Shown piece by piece: positions 1-7,788 of a DNA stretch of 64,000 nt. A program made the position numbers and the translations under genes. The stretch is from the NCBI GenBank assembly GCA_947627575.1, contig CANQWN010000001.1:62001-126000 (forward strand), given 5' to 3'. The first letter of the stretch is position 1. Every line of letters begins with the position of its first letter. Source of the DNA: an uncultured Clostridia bacterium (lineage in GTDB: Bacteria > Bacillota > Clostridia > Christensenellales > Borkfalkiaceae). A model generated the notes under the pieces. It worked only from the letters and a program-made list of their open reading frames with translations, did no database searches and had not been told where the DNA came from.

Positions 1-2238
1 CCAAACGCTTTCAACGTAGTTTTCAAAGTTGGTTCTGTTTATAAGCCCCGCCGTTTCGTTGGTGTTCCAGTCGTCGTAGGGGAGAGAAATGCTGTCGCGC
101 TTAACTATGTTGGAGCTTGCGCCGTTCACCCCGTTGTAGTTTGCGGGATTTACTATTTTGTTCTCTATGTCGTCCGTCTGATTGTCAAACACGCTGTCGA
201 ATGCGTGTTCTTCCTTATCTTCGTCCTCCGTAAACGTAAGCGAAGAGGTATGGTCGCCGGAAGAGGTGTATCCGAACGCCGTTTCGTCCACGTCCAGAAC
301 TTGCATATTTGCCACTGCAACCCAACCGGAATAGTAGGAAGAGGGGGAAACCGTAGTATCCTTTATCGTAAGATTTCCCGCGTTGAATTCCACTTTATAA
401 CTCTGTTCGGTTTGCGTTTCGTTCTTGACGAAGAAGAAGCACTGCACCCAGCCGTCGTAGATATCCTTGTTATCCTCGTCGATATCCGTAGTTAAATCGG
501 TTGTGTCCAAGGTAATCGTCGCGGCATTGTCCTTATCGTTTGAGTCCGTAAGGGTCACCGTCGCGGCTTTCGCCCCGTCCATATCCGAAGTTTTAAGCCA
601 GAATGAAATTATCCTGTAACTTTCGGCGGGTATGGTAACGGGTTCGTTATAGCAAGCCGAGTATGCCGCGCCGTATCTCGAAAGCATAACCAGCATATTG
701 TTGCTGTCCGCGCTGTCGGTTTTGGGCAGAGCGGCGGCGCTTGCAAGTTTTTCGTTCAAAAGTTCGTAATCTTCCGTATCGGCGGCGGTGAACGCGTATC
801 CCGCTTTTACTACCGCCAGCAAGTCTTTTTCGGTATTAAGCGCGGGGAATTTATCGGGAAGTTTAACCCCGTCGTAATCGCTTTTAAGTGTCAAACCAAC
901 GCTTTTGCCCTTATATTCGGTGGCGGTAGCGTATTTGTCTGCGTCTACCGTAAGCCCCGCGGTAATGTTTTCAAAGCTGTTCAGCACGTATGCGCTTTCG
1001 GAAGCGAGGTCGATAAGATAGTGGAAGTTTTCCGCGTATCTCTTATCGGTTATGCCGCCGCTCGCCGCGCCGCCGTTTCTCTCGTAAACGTCCGCGGCGT
1101 AAGTCTTTTCGTTGCCGTCGGAAGAGAGGGTGCAGGTGGTGTGTTCCACAAGTTCCGGTTCATACGTGCATTTTTCGTCGTCCAAAGAAGTGTATTTGGT
1201 AACCGAAACGTCGTCGAAGAAGGCATAGCCCTCAACGTTCCCCTTTGCTTGTCCCAGCCCTAGTTCAAGCGAGATGGAACTTGAAGCAAAGTCGCATGCG
1301 TTTACATAAATTACGTATTCCACCCAGCCGTTGTTTTCCGCAAGCGCGCTGTTTGCGCCTATAAGTTTTTCGGTGTTTATGCAGGTGATGGAAAAATCTT
1401 CGAGGGTGGAGGAACCCACGGTCTGCGTAACGGTAATGTTCGCGCCCTTATCCTGTTTTACGTCCGCGCCCTTCGAATGTTTCAGCCCTACGGTCTTTAC
1501 CCAAACGGAAATTTCCGCCGCGGTATTTGCGGGCAAATCTACGCTTACCGAAGCGTAGTTCTGCGCTATGCCGTTATGGCTGTCGGCATAGTTGTGCAAC
1601 ATAAGCACGTGAGATATGGGCTGTTCAAATTTTTCGTCGAGGAAATAGTCGCCGTTTTCGTCAACATAAACGGTCTTTTTGTCCGCGCCGTCCATATAGT
1701 AGTACCCGTCGCCTTCCTTCGTCACGCCGTAGTGCGTCCCGGGATTGGCTATAAGTTCTTTTGCTACGTCGTCCGTAGAACCTTCGTCGTTCAGCGCGGC
1801 GTACGTGTCCTTATAAAGTATGTCGCTTGACTTCATACCGTTATAGTCCACGTATTTGTCGTTATAGTCCTTGTCGGTAGTTTTAAGGTCGTTGTTCGCG
1901 TCAAGTTGGCCCGCAAGAGAGGGGTCGGTAAGTTCTTCCCACGCCTTGTCGGAAGTGCCGATTATACCGGACATCGTATAACTTGAATCTCCGCCTCTCG
2001 TCCAGTTGACGGGGGTGGAAATCAACCATTGCGCGTCCTTCGGCTCGTTATAAAATTCAAAATTGCCGTTTTTAAGCAGCTGGTTGTCCTCTTTCGAGGT
2101 TATCGTTTCATCCTCGTTAGGTTGCTCGTTATCCTTGTGGCACGCCGAAGCTATACCCGAAAAGGTGAACGCCGCGGTTGCCGCAAGCGCCAACGCCGCA
2201 AATTTCAATTTGCTTTTTTTTGTGTAGTGTTTTGCCAT
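1..2238 (-). CDS. Secreted lipoprotein with repeated beta-sandwich-like modules (partial, C-terminus off window)
   Basis: This reading frame is absent from the ORF track because it has no stop inside the window; I translated it from the minus strand. It starts at ATG 2236-2238 after an AAGGTG Shine-Dalgarno site and stays open for 746 codons to base 1. The N-terminus (MAKHYTKKSKLKFAALALA...) is a lipoprotein signal with cleavage before Cys in IASACHKD. The mature part opens with NGNFEFYN, a typical opening of carbohydrate-binding-type jelly rolls. It then shows repeated patterns of 'W(V)x(Y/C)' and 'SVWVKT/SFWLKT' strands, consistent with several extracellular beta-sandwich modules. I see no catalytic domain in the part present. 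A surface glycan-binding or adhesion role is inference, in line with the secreted proteins at 34-57 kb. Confidence 0.75.
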   Translation of the reverse strand, partial: MAKHYTKKSKLKFAALALAATAAFTFSGIASACHKDNEQPNEDETITSKEDNQLLKNGNFEFYNEPKDAQWLISTPVNWTRGGDSSYTMSGIIGTSDKAWEELTDPSLAGQLDANNDLKTTDKDYNDKYVDYNGMKSSDILYKDTYAALNDEGSTDDVAKELIANPGTHYGVTKEGDGYYYMDGADKKTVYVDENGDYFLDEKFEQPISHVLMLHNYADSHNGIAQNYASVSVDLPANTAAEISVWVKTVGLKHSKGADVKQDKGANITVTQTVGSSTLEDFSITCINTEKLIGANSALAENNGWVEYVIYVNACDFASSSISLELGLGQAKGNVEGYAFFDDVSVTKYTSLDDEKCTYEPELVEHTTCTLSSDGNEKTYAADVYERNGGAASGGITDKRYAENFHYLIDLASESAYVLNSFENITAGLTVDADKYATATEYKGKSVGLTLKSDYDGVKLPDKFPALNTEKDLLAVVKAGYAFTAADTEDYELLNEKLASAAALPKTDSADSNNMLVMLSRYGAAYSACYNEPVTIPAESYRIISFWLKTSDMDGAKAATVTLTDSNDKDNAATITLDTTDLTTDIDEDNKDIYDGWVQCFFFVKNETQTEQSYKVEFNAGNLTIKDTTVSPSSYYSGWVAVANMQVLDVDETAFGYTSSGDHTSSLTFTEDEDKEEHAFDSVFDNQTDDIENKIVNPANYNGVNGASSNIVKRDSISLPYDDWNTNETAGLINRTNFENYVESVW

Positions 2239-2294
2239 ATAGCACCTTGATAAAATTAATATTTAACAGTTTTAAATTTTAATCGTACTATACT

Positions 2295-2323
2295 ATTTTA
2301 ATATAATAAGCCGCTTTAATCAA
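2295..2323 (-). promoter_or_regulatory. Promoter of the secreted lipoprotein gene
   Basis: Read on the minus strand, TTGATT and TAAAAT are separated by exactly 17 bases, about 55 bases upstream of the lipoprotein start. The region also contains an AATCAAGCGATT inverted repeat that overlaps the -35 box and could be an operator, though that is a guess. Confidence 0.55.
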
Positions 2324-2427
2324 GCGATTAAGCCGCAAACTGCAAAAAAATATTATTTTTTTTGTCCCGATTGCCGAAACTTATGCTATAAGGCGGACAG
2401 ATAATTCCGTCTTGCGGGGTAACAGAG

Positions 2428-2790
2428 ATGAAAGAAGGCAATCTTATTTACAAGCGCGTTCTGTCGGGCGCGCTGACGGGCGCGGTGAACGGGCTTTTCG
2501 GCGGCGGAGGCGGTATGGTGGCTGTTCCCGTTTTATGCGGCGTTTTGGGCTATGATAACCGTTCCGCCCACGCAACGGCAATTCTGCTTATCGCGCCCGT
2601 ATGCGCCGTAAGCGCCGCGGTATATATAATCAACGGCTATTTTTCCGCGGACATAATTATACCCGCGGCTTTGGGTATGGCAGCGGGCGGTATTCCGGGC
2701 GCTCTGTTTCTCAACAAATTGCCCGTAAAGCTGATAAACGCGGTTTTCGTCGCCGTGATGCTCGCCGCGGGCATAAGGATGCTGGTATGA
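2428..2790 (+). CDS. TauE/SafE-family permease, N-terminal half
   Basis: A 120-residue, very hydrophobic protein with about four predicted membrane segments. It carries the glycine-rich family signature GLFGGGGGMVAVPVL near residue 20, typical of the TauE/SafE (DUF81) anion exporter family. Family members usually have about 250 residues with two such repeats, so this is half length. The next gene supplies the second repeat and overlaps by 4 bases (ATGA), so the two halves are probably made together and pair in the membrane. The substrate is unknown; the family exports sulfite, sulfoacetate and related organic anions. An extended -10 (TGCTATAAG at 2384-2392) may drive the pair, and CGGGGT precedes the start. 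Confidence 0.8.
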   Translation: MKEGNLIYKRVLSGALTGAVNGLFGGGGGMVAVPVLCGVLGYDNRSAHATAILLIAPVCAVSAAVYIINGYFSADIIIPAALGMAAGGIPGALFLNKLPVKLINAVFVAVMLAAGIRMLV

Positions 2791-3167
2791 GTTTTTTGCT
2801 GTACCTCGCGGCGGGATTTTTATCGGGACTTCTCGGCGGTATGGGTATGGGAGGCGGCACGTTGCTGATACCCGTTCTCACCGTCTTTTTGGGCGTGGAA
2901 CAGCACGTCGCGCAGGCGGCAAATCTTATAGCCTTTCTGCCTATGGCGCTGTTTTCGCTTAAAATTCATTCGCGCAACGGCTTGATAAATGCGCAGGACG
3001 TGTGGTGGATGATAATTCCCGCCGCGCTGTGCGCGGCGGCTTTCGGCGTTGCCGCGGCTTTTCTGCCCGCCGATTTTTTAAAAAAAGCCTTCGGGGCGTT
3101 TCTTGTCTTTCTTGCCGTGCGCGCGGCTTTCCAATTTCTTTCAGGTACGGGAAATAAGTCTTTTTAA
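2787..3167 (+). CDS. TauE/SafE-family permease, C-terminal half
   Basis: The track lists a longer frame, but the ATG at 2787, overlapping the previous stop as ATGA, gives a clean 126-residue membrane protein (MSFLLYLAAGFLSGLLGG...). It repeats the family signature GGMGMGGGTLLIPVL and has about four hydrophobic segments. With the upstream gene it rebuilds a full two-repeat TauE/SafE transporter as two polypeptides. Its last 27 bases overlap the 3' end of the convergent flippase gene, so the two transcripts are antisense to each other at their ends. Confidence 0.8.
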   Translation: MSFLLYLAAGFLSGLLGGMGMGGGTLLIPVLTVFLGVEQHVAQAANLIAFLPMALFSLKIHSRNGLINAQDVWWMIIPAALCAAAFGVAAAFLPADFLKKAFGAFLVFLAVRAAFQFLSGTGNKSF

Positions 3168-4640
3168 AGGGCGCAGGGTAAACATTTTAAAGCAGTATAA
3201 AAATCCGGCGGAAAACAGTATGCAGGCGGGCGCGCATATGACAATTTGCCAGAATGAAGATACGTACAAACTGACTATTCCGTCAAGCAGACTGCCGAAA
3301 AGGCACGAAAGGCAGGTTACGCCCAGCCCGCACATAAGATATTTTATGTATTTCAGGCGCGTGCATTTTTTGCCCAAAAGCCGCAGGTTCAGCGCAGATG
3401 TTATTACATAGCTTGCGGCAAGCCCCACCATATAGGAATATACACCGAGGACGTGCGTAAGCGCTATTATGCAGATAAGCATCGCCGCCGCGCCGAGGAA
3501 GAAATACAGCAGGGTTTTCCGCTCGCAGTTCATCGAATTCAATATAGTTGTCGTAATCATTGCTATGCACATAGGCACAAGTATGAACGAGCAGTTTCTT
3601 ACTATCTCGCCGCTCATCTTGTTGGAATACAAAAAATCGCCTATTTCGTCGCCGAGGACGAACAGCAGGGGTATCAAAAGCGTAGCTATGAATATGGCGG
3701 CTTTTATGGATTTTTCCACGTCGAATTTAACTTTATCCGCCTTGCCCCTGTAAAAATTTTCCGAAAGTTCGGGCGCAACCACGACGGCGATGGAACCTAT
3801 TAGGGAAGAGGGGATAAACAGTATGGGCACGCTCATCCCTATGGCTACGCCGTACAAACTTAACGCCTGCGAATTTGTAAGCCCGCCCGCCTTCATAAGC
3901 AGCATAGGCAGAAGTATGGCAACGGCGGAATTAAGCAGGGAAGTGGAAGTGCGCATCGCCGTAATGGGCAGGGAAGAGGCGAACAGCGGTTTAAGCTGTT
4001 TGCCGGGGTTCACAAACCTTCCGCCGCGTATCAGGTACCACGCCACCGAAACGACGAAGGAAAAAACGTACGAAATAAGCACTGCGTATGTCGCCCGCGT
4101 GGCGCCGTCTATCGCGTCGGTTGCGCCGCGGATGAATACGCAACCCAAAATCACCATAACCGCGTCTTCCAAAAGCTCGATAATGCTGTACGGCAAAAAC
4201 TGTTTGTTTCCCCAGAAAGAGCCGCGCATAACCGCGTAAATCGAGGTAAGTATAAGCCCCGGCAGCAGAATGACGAAGATGTTTATGCACCGCTCGTCCG
4301 AAAACAGAAACCCCAACGCCTTGCGCCCCGCAAACAGCAAAAGCGCAACGGGTACGGTTACTATAAGGGTAGCCGCCACGCCCGCCGTAACTGCGGCATG
4401 TTTGCCGCTCGTATCGCCGTTTGCGGCGTTTTTCGCCATAAGGCGCGATACCGTTATCGGCACCCCGCTTGAAGCCGCGGTGAGGAACACCGCAAAAACC
4501 GAAAGGCATATCTGGTAAACGCCTATGCCCTCCGCGCCGATTGTGTGCGCAAGCACTATCCTGTAAAAAAAACTTAACGCCTTTTCCACCGTGGAAAATA
4601 CGGTTACTTGCGCCGCAGACTTGTAAATATTGCTTTTCAC
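3141..4640 (-). CDS. SpoVB/MurJ-like polysaccharide flippase (MATE/MOP superfamily)
   Basis: This 499-residue protein has about 14 hydrophobic segments and the N-terminal pattern AQVTVFSTVEKALSFFYRIVLAHTIGAEGIGVYQ of the SpoVB/YtgP branch of the MOP flippases. Family members move lipid-linked cell-wall or polysaccharide precursors across the membrane; SpoVB acts in spore cortex formation and YtgP/Amj-type proteins in lipid II handling. It starts with GTG at 4640 and I see no Shine-Dalgarno site. A TAAAAT box lies only 6 bases upstream of the GTG, so the mRNA may be leaderless. Which of the two cellular roles applies cannot be decided here. Confidence 0.85.
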   Translation of the reverse strand: MKSNIYKSAAQVTVFSTVEKALSFFYRIVLAHTIGAEGIGVYQICLSVFAVFLTAASSGVPITVSRLMAKNAANGDTSGKHAAVTAGVAATLIVTVPVALLLFAGRKALGFLFSDERCINIFVILLPGLILTSIYAVMRGSFWGNKQFLPYSIIELLEDAVMVILGCVFIRGATDAIDGATRATYAVLISYVFSFVVSVAWYLIRGGRFVNPGKQLKPLFASSLPITAMRTSTSLLNSAVAILLPMLLMKAGGLTNSQALSLYGVAIGMSVPILFIPSSLIGSIAVVVAPELSENFYRGKADKVKFDVEKSIKAAIFIATLLIPLLFVLGDEIGDFLYSNKMSGEIVRNCSFILVPMCIAMITTTILNSMNCERKTLLYFFLGAAAMLICIIALTHVLGVYSYMVGLAASYVITSALNLRLLGKKCTRLKYIKYLMCGLGVTCLSCLFGSLLDGIVSLYVSSFWQIVICAPACILFSAGFLYCFKMFTLRPLKRLISRT

Positions 4641-4646
4641 AACAAT

Positions 4647-4702
4647 ATTTTACAAATTTCACCAACGGAATATGAACGGTTTTGCCTTACTTTGAATATA
4701 AT
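4647..4702. promoter_or_regulatory. Divergent -10 boxes placed directly before two start codons
   Basis: Between the divergent flippase and LysM genes there are only 69 bases. TAAAAT (minus, 4652-4647) lies 6 bases before the flippase GTG. TATAAT (plus, 4697-4702) lies 7 bases before the LysM ATG. Transcription from either box would begin at or within a base or two of the start codon. The -35 boxes are weak on both sides. Confidence 0.4.
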
Positions 4703-4709
4703 GTAGCAG

Positions 4710-4991
4710 ATGATTACGCTTGTAAAGGATAAAAGCCGGTTTTACAGGGTAAAGAGAGGACAGGACTGCCGTGAAATTGAAGCCCGTCTTTCGGTTCCCG
4801 TGTCTGGCGCCGTATTTGCGGGCAGAATAATAGAAACGCCCTCAACGCCGTTCAAAGTGTATTCCGCCTGCGTCGGCGATACCTACCGCACCGTAGCGCT
4901 TAAATTCGGCGTAGAGGAACAGGCGCTTAAAGATATAAACGGCGGCAAGGTAGTTTATCCCACCTGCAAACTGTTTGTGCCGTGTAAATAA
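4710..4991 (+). CDS. Small LysM-domain protein
   Basis: A 93-residue protein whose second half (about residues 48-92) fits a LysM fold: VGDTYRTVALKFGV, then LKDINGGKVVYP and the closing LFVPC. Residues 11-31 (RFYRVKRGQDCREIEARL) look like the start of a second, shortened LysM. LysM domains bind the GlcNAc backbone of peptidoglycan and are common in cortex and spore-coat assembly proteins. There is no signal peptide, which fits a mother-cell or spore-surface protein better than a secreted one, but this is inference. No Shine-Dalgarno site precedes the ATG, and a TATAAT box 7 bases upstream suggests a leaderless message. Confidence 0.7.
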   Translation: MITLVKDKSRFYRVKRGQDCREIEARLSVPVSGAVFAGRIIETPSTPFKVYSACVGDTYRTVALKFGVEEQALKDINGGKVVYPTCKLFVPCK

Positions 4992-5038
4992 AATGCTTTG
5001 CAAGCATATAATGGAATATAAAACCAAGGAGGTAAACA

Positions 5039-5695
5039 ATGTCATTTTTTTCCAATTTTCAGTCGGATAAATGCCCCGGCGTAATAAACGGCAACCCTCT
5101 GAACGGAATGTGTGAAAAAGTGTGTATTCAGGCGCAGAAAATTTTCGACGCCTGCATAAAGCAGATTCAGCTTGAAAACTATACTTTGACGCTTACCGAC
5201 GCGTCTCCCGCCAATCCTACATACCCCCTGACTTTCGTCAGCGCAAGAAGCCTCACATCCACGGGGGACATAACCGCCCTCAATATCGAAAGGCTTACGG
5301 ATAAACCCAATTGCGCGCGCGTTCAGGCGACGATAAGCATACCCGTAGAAGTTATCTACGTGGACGCGGCGGGGGTGGAGGGATCCGCTACGTCTGCAAT
5401 AAGTGTATCCGAAGACGTGCTTTTGTACGTTCCCGCGCCTTCCATAATGCCTTACAGGGCTACGGCGGAGGTAAGCGCGGTATGCGCGGAGGGCACGTTC
5501 AATCCCGCGACGGGCACGTTCGCCGTCAACGCATGCATAACGGTGATACTTAAAATAGCCATCGACGTGGAATTGCTTGTTCCCAGCTACGGCTATTGCG
5601 CCATTCCTCCCGCGCAGGATTACTCGCAGGAAGTTTGCGCGGGCTTTTTCGAACTTCCTCTGTACCCGCAGGGTAAAAGCTGTTCGCGTCAATAA
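5039..5695 (+). CDS. Conserved-looking protein of unknown function with N-terminal Cys cluster
   Basis: 218 residues with a textbook AAGGAGG site 7 bases upstream. The N-terminal third has the motif MCEKVCIQAQKIFDACIKQ, three cysteines in an amphipathic stretch. I associate this type of motif with clostridial coat/exosporium-type proteins related to SPOCS/DUF3794 domains, but only by resemblance. The middle is beta-rich, with long alternating segments (RVQATISIPVEVIYVDAAG), and the C-terminus has more cysteines (YGCYAIPP-like, EVCAGFF, GKSCSRQ). No signal peptide is seen. It sits directly behind a LysM gene, which fits a spore-envelope context. A strong terminator follows. Confidence 0.6.
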   Translation: MSFFSNFQSDKCPGVINGNPLNGMCEKVCIQAQKIFDACIKQIQLENYTLTLTDASPANPTYPLTFVSARSLTSTGDITALNIERLTDKPNCARVQATISIPVEVIYVDAAGVEGSATSAISVSEDVLLYVPAPSIMPYRATAEVSAVCAEGTFNPATGTFAVNACITVILKIAIDVELLVPSYGYCAIPPAQDYSQEVCAGFFELPLYPQGKSCSRQ

Positions 5696-5716
5696 CCCAT
5701 ATTTTTCTCTCTTTTT

Positions 5717-5757
5717 TAAGGGCGCAGCGGAATTTTCGCCGCGCCCTTATTTTTTTG
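5717..5757 (+). terminator. Rho-independent terminator after the Cys-cluster protein
   Basis: AAGGGCGC and GCGCCCTT arms around a short loop with an inner CG pairing, followed by ATTTTTTTG. It ends the LysM/unknown pair. Confidence 0.8.
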
Positions 5758-5885
5758 TTTTTTATTAAAATATCCGCCTTAAATACGCGTTTTAAGGCGT
5801 AAATAAAGTACTATGCCACACATAATAGGCTGTTTAAACGACAAAATCGTTATTTTTGTTTAATATTTTTTACCCGTCTTTCTTC

Positions 5886-5914
5886 TTGAAATTTTTGCGC
5901 GTAAATGTTAAAAT
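5886..5914 (+). promoter_or_regulatory. Promoter immediately before the metallophosphoesterase start
   Basis: TTGAAA, a 17-base spacer ending in TGT (extended -10), then TAAAAT at 5909-5914. The ATG is at 5921, so the predicted transcription start coincides with the start codon. Upstream (5778-5803) is a 9-bp CGCCTTAAA hairpin without a T-run, of unknown role. Confidence 0.55.
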
Positions 5915-5920
5915 AAAGAT

Positions 5921-6616
5921 ATGAAAGTATTTTCGGTAAGCGATTTGCATCTTTCCGGTCTTTCGGTCAAGCCGATGGAAGTGTTCGGCTCCGCTTGGGA
6001 AAATCATTTTGAAAAAATCAAAAACGATTGGAACGGCAAGGTAAGCGACGGCGACGTGGTGCTTATATGCGGGGACATAAGTTGGGGCAAAGTTCTGGAA
6101 GAGGGGCTGTACGATCTGCGGGCATTGGCGCCGCTTAAAGGCGAAAAAGTTTTTATACGCGGCAACCACGATTTCTGGTGGAACGGCATAACCAAACTAC
6201 GCGAAGCCGCGCCAGACAAAACTTTTCATTTTTTGCAGAACGACTGTATAAAATTCGGTTCCGTGGTCGTTTGCGGTTCACGTGGATGGACGTGCCCCGG
6301 AAGTTTGGATTATACCCCGCACGACGAAAAAATTTACAGCCGCGAAGCGGAACGCTTCAAACTTTGTTTCAAGCGCGTGCGGGAAGTCAGGGAGGAAGGC
6401 GACGCGCTGATTGCGATGATTCATTACCCGCCTTTTTCCCTGAAATCGCCGTCCTCGCTGTTCACCGAACTGTTTGAAAGCGAAAAGGTGGATAAAGTAG
6501 TTTTCGGCCATCTGCACGGCGAAATATTTTTCCCGTTGCGCACCGTAAAAAACGGGATAGAGTACGTGCTTACTTCCTGCGACAAAGTGGGGTTCAGCCT
6601 ACAAAGAATTTTATAA
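5921..6616 (+). CDS. Calcineurin-like metallophosphoesterase
   Basis: 231 residues carrying all the metal-binding blocks of the calcineurin-like phosphoesterase fold in order: SDLHLSG near the N-terminus, CGDISW, RGNHDFWW, then HYPPF and FGHLHG in the C-terminal half. The length and the GNHDFWW form resemble the clostridial family of small cytosolic phosphoesterases often annotated only as serine/threonine phosphatase-like; the natural substrate is unknown. It stands alone between a terminator and the pyr promoter. No Shine-Dalgarno site is visible, and the promoter places the transcript start on the ATG, so it may be translated from a leaderless mRNA. Confidence 0.85.
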   Translation: MKVFSVSDLHLSGLSVKPMEVFGSAWENHFEKIKNDWNGKVSDGDVVLICGDISWGKVLEEGLYDLRALAPLKGEKVFIRGNHDFWWNGITKLREAAPDKTFHFLQNDCIKFGSVVVCGSRGWTCPGSLDYTPHDEKIYSREAERFKLCFKRVREVREEGDALIAMIHYPPFSLKSPSSLFTELFESEKVDKVVFGHLHGEIFFPLRTVKNGIEYVLTSCDKVGFSLQRIL

Positions 6617-6654
6617 AAACGTCGTCTGCGGCGTAACATAATATCGTTATTAAA

Positions 6655-6683
6655 TTGACAAAACGCTTTAAGTATGGTATAAT
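6655..6683 (+). promoter_or_regulatory. Consensus sigma-A promoter of the pyr operon
   Basis: TTGACA (6655-6660), exactly 17 bases, TATAAT (6678-6683), with TGG just before the -10 (extended -10). This matches the consensus at all twelve hexamer positions. Such a strong promoter fits an operon whose output is set mainly downstream, by the leader described next. Confidence 0.85.
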
Positions 6684-6744
6684 TTTCAAAATGCAAAAAA
6701 GGGCGTCTGTCGGCGTCCGAAGCGGTACTGTATGCGTCGGATAA

Positions 6745-6834
6745 AATTTTACGTCGAAAACGTAATTTTACAAAGCGGAAAGGTAATTGCGGACGGTTTT
6801 ACCGTTTGCGGTTAAAGCCTTTACCGCTTTTTTT
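6745..6834 (+). promoter_or_regulatory. pyr operon leader with mutually exclusive hairpins before a T-run (putative attenuator)
   Basis: The transcript leader is about 170 bases. A small hairpin (TTACGT/ACGTAA, 6749-6765) is followed by a choice of structures around one T-run (6828-6834). A local stem GCGGT...ACCGC (6808-6827) forms a simple terminator. An alternative 12-bp helix pairs AAAGCGG+AAAGG (6772-6783) with CCTTT+CCGCTTT (6818-6830), enclosing a third hairpin ACGGT/ACCGT. The layout is what attenuation control looks like. I do not see the usual PyrR-binding loop motif, and no pyrR gene is in the operon, so the sensor is unknown. Confidence 0.55.
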
Positions 6835-6858
6835 ACGGCGAAGTATCAAAGGAAGAAT

Positions 6859-7788
6859 ATGCTTAAAAGAAAAGATTTATTGGGGCTTTACGATTGTTCC
6901 GCCGAAGAAATCGACGAAATTTTAACCGAAGCCGACGCCATGTACGAAAGTTTGGATAAGGGCGGCAAGTGCGGAAACGTACTGCGCGGCAAAACGCTTA
7001 TAACTCTGTTTTACGAAAACAGCACCCGCACCCGCACGTCGTTTGAACTTGCCGGCAAATACCTCGGCGCGCACGAAGTTAATATATCTTCGGCGGCAAG
7101 CTCGGTGCAGAAGGGCGAAACGCTTATCGATACGGGGATGACGCTTAACGCGTTGAAATGCGATTTCATAGCCATCCGCCATCCGATGGCGGGCGCGCCC
7201 AAACTGCTTGCGGAACACGTAGGCGCAAGCGTTATAAACGGCGGCGACGGAATGAACGAACACCCCACGCAAGCGCTTTTGGATATGCTGGAAATGCGCC
7301 GCCGCTTCGGCAAAATAAAGGGACTTAAAGTTGCCATTCTCGGCGATATAAAGCACAGCAGGGTTGCAAAAAGCAATTTGTTCGGTCTAAAAAAGCTGGG
7401 CGCGGAAGTGTGGATGTATTCCCCGGCTACGCTTATGCCGCAGGGCATCGACAGGTTGGGCGCGAAGATAGCCAAATCCCGCGAAGAGGCTGTGGAAGGC
7501 GCCGACGTGGTGATGGGGCTGCGCATACAGCTTGAAAGACAGACGGGCGGGCTTTTCCCCTCGCTTTCCGAATATTCCAAATTTTACGGCGTAAACGACG
7601 CCGTTATGAAGTACGCGAAACCCGGCGCGGTAATTATGCACCCCGGTCCCGTGAACAGGGGCGTGGAACTTACGCCCGCGCTGATAGACGGAAAAAGCAG
7701 CGTAATAGTGGATCAGGTCACCTGCGGGCTTTCGGTAAGAATGGCGGTGTTGAAGTTGCTTTCCCGCTACAGGGAGGAAAGATTATGA
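6859..7788 (+). CDS. pyrB: Aspartate carbamoyltransferase, catalytic chain
   Basis: Condenses carbamoyl phosphate with aspartate, the first committed step of pyrimidine synthesis. The carbamoyl-phosphate loop STRTRTSFE and the substrate motif HPTQALLDML are intact, and the length (309 residues from the chosen start) is normal for PyrB. The track begins at 6787 with a non-standard codon; the ATG at 6859 follows AAAGGAAG and matches the family N-terminus (MLKRKDLLGL). No pyrI regulatory chain is present, as in most Firmicutes. It is the first gene of the pyr operon and overlaps pyrC by 4 bases. Confidence 0.96.
   Translation: MLKRKDLLGLYDCSAEEIDEILTEADAMYESLDKGGKCGNVLRGKTLITLFYENSTRTRTSFELAGKYLGAHEVNISSAASSVQKGETLIDTGMTLNALKCDFIAIRHPMAGAPKLLAEHVGASVINGGDGMNEHPTQALLDMLEMRRRFGKIKGLKVAILGDIKHSRVAKSNLFGLKKLGAEVWMYSPATLMPQGIDRLGAKIAKSREEAVEGADVVMGLRIQLERQTGGLFPSLSEYSKFYGVNDAVMKYAKPGAVIMHPGPVNRGVELTPALIDGKSSVIVDQVTCGLSVRMAVLKLLSRYREERL

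Noticed and set aside
6787-6858. 24-codon N-terminal extension of pyrB in the ORF track
   Set aside because: It starts at a non-standard codon, runs through the attenuator hairpins, and the downstream ATG has the ribosome site and family N-terminus.
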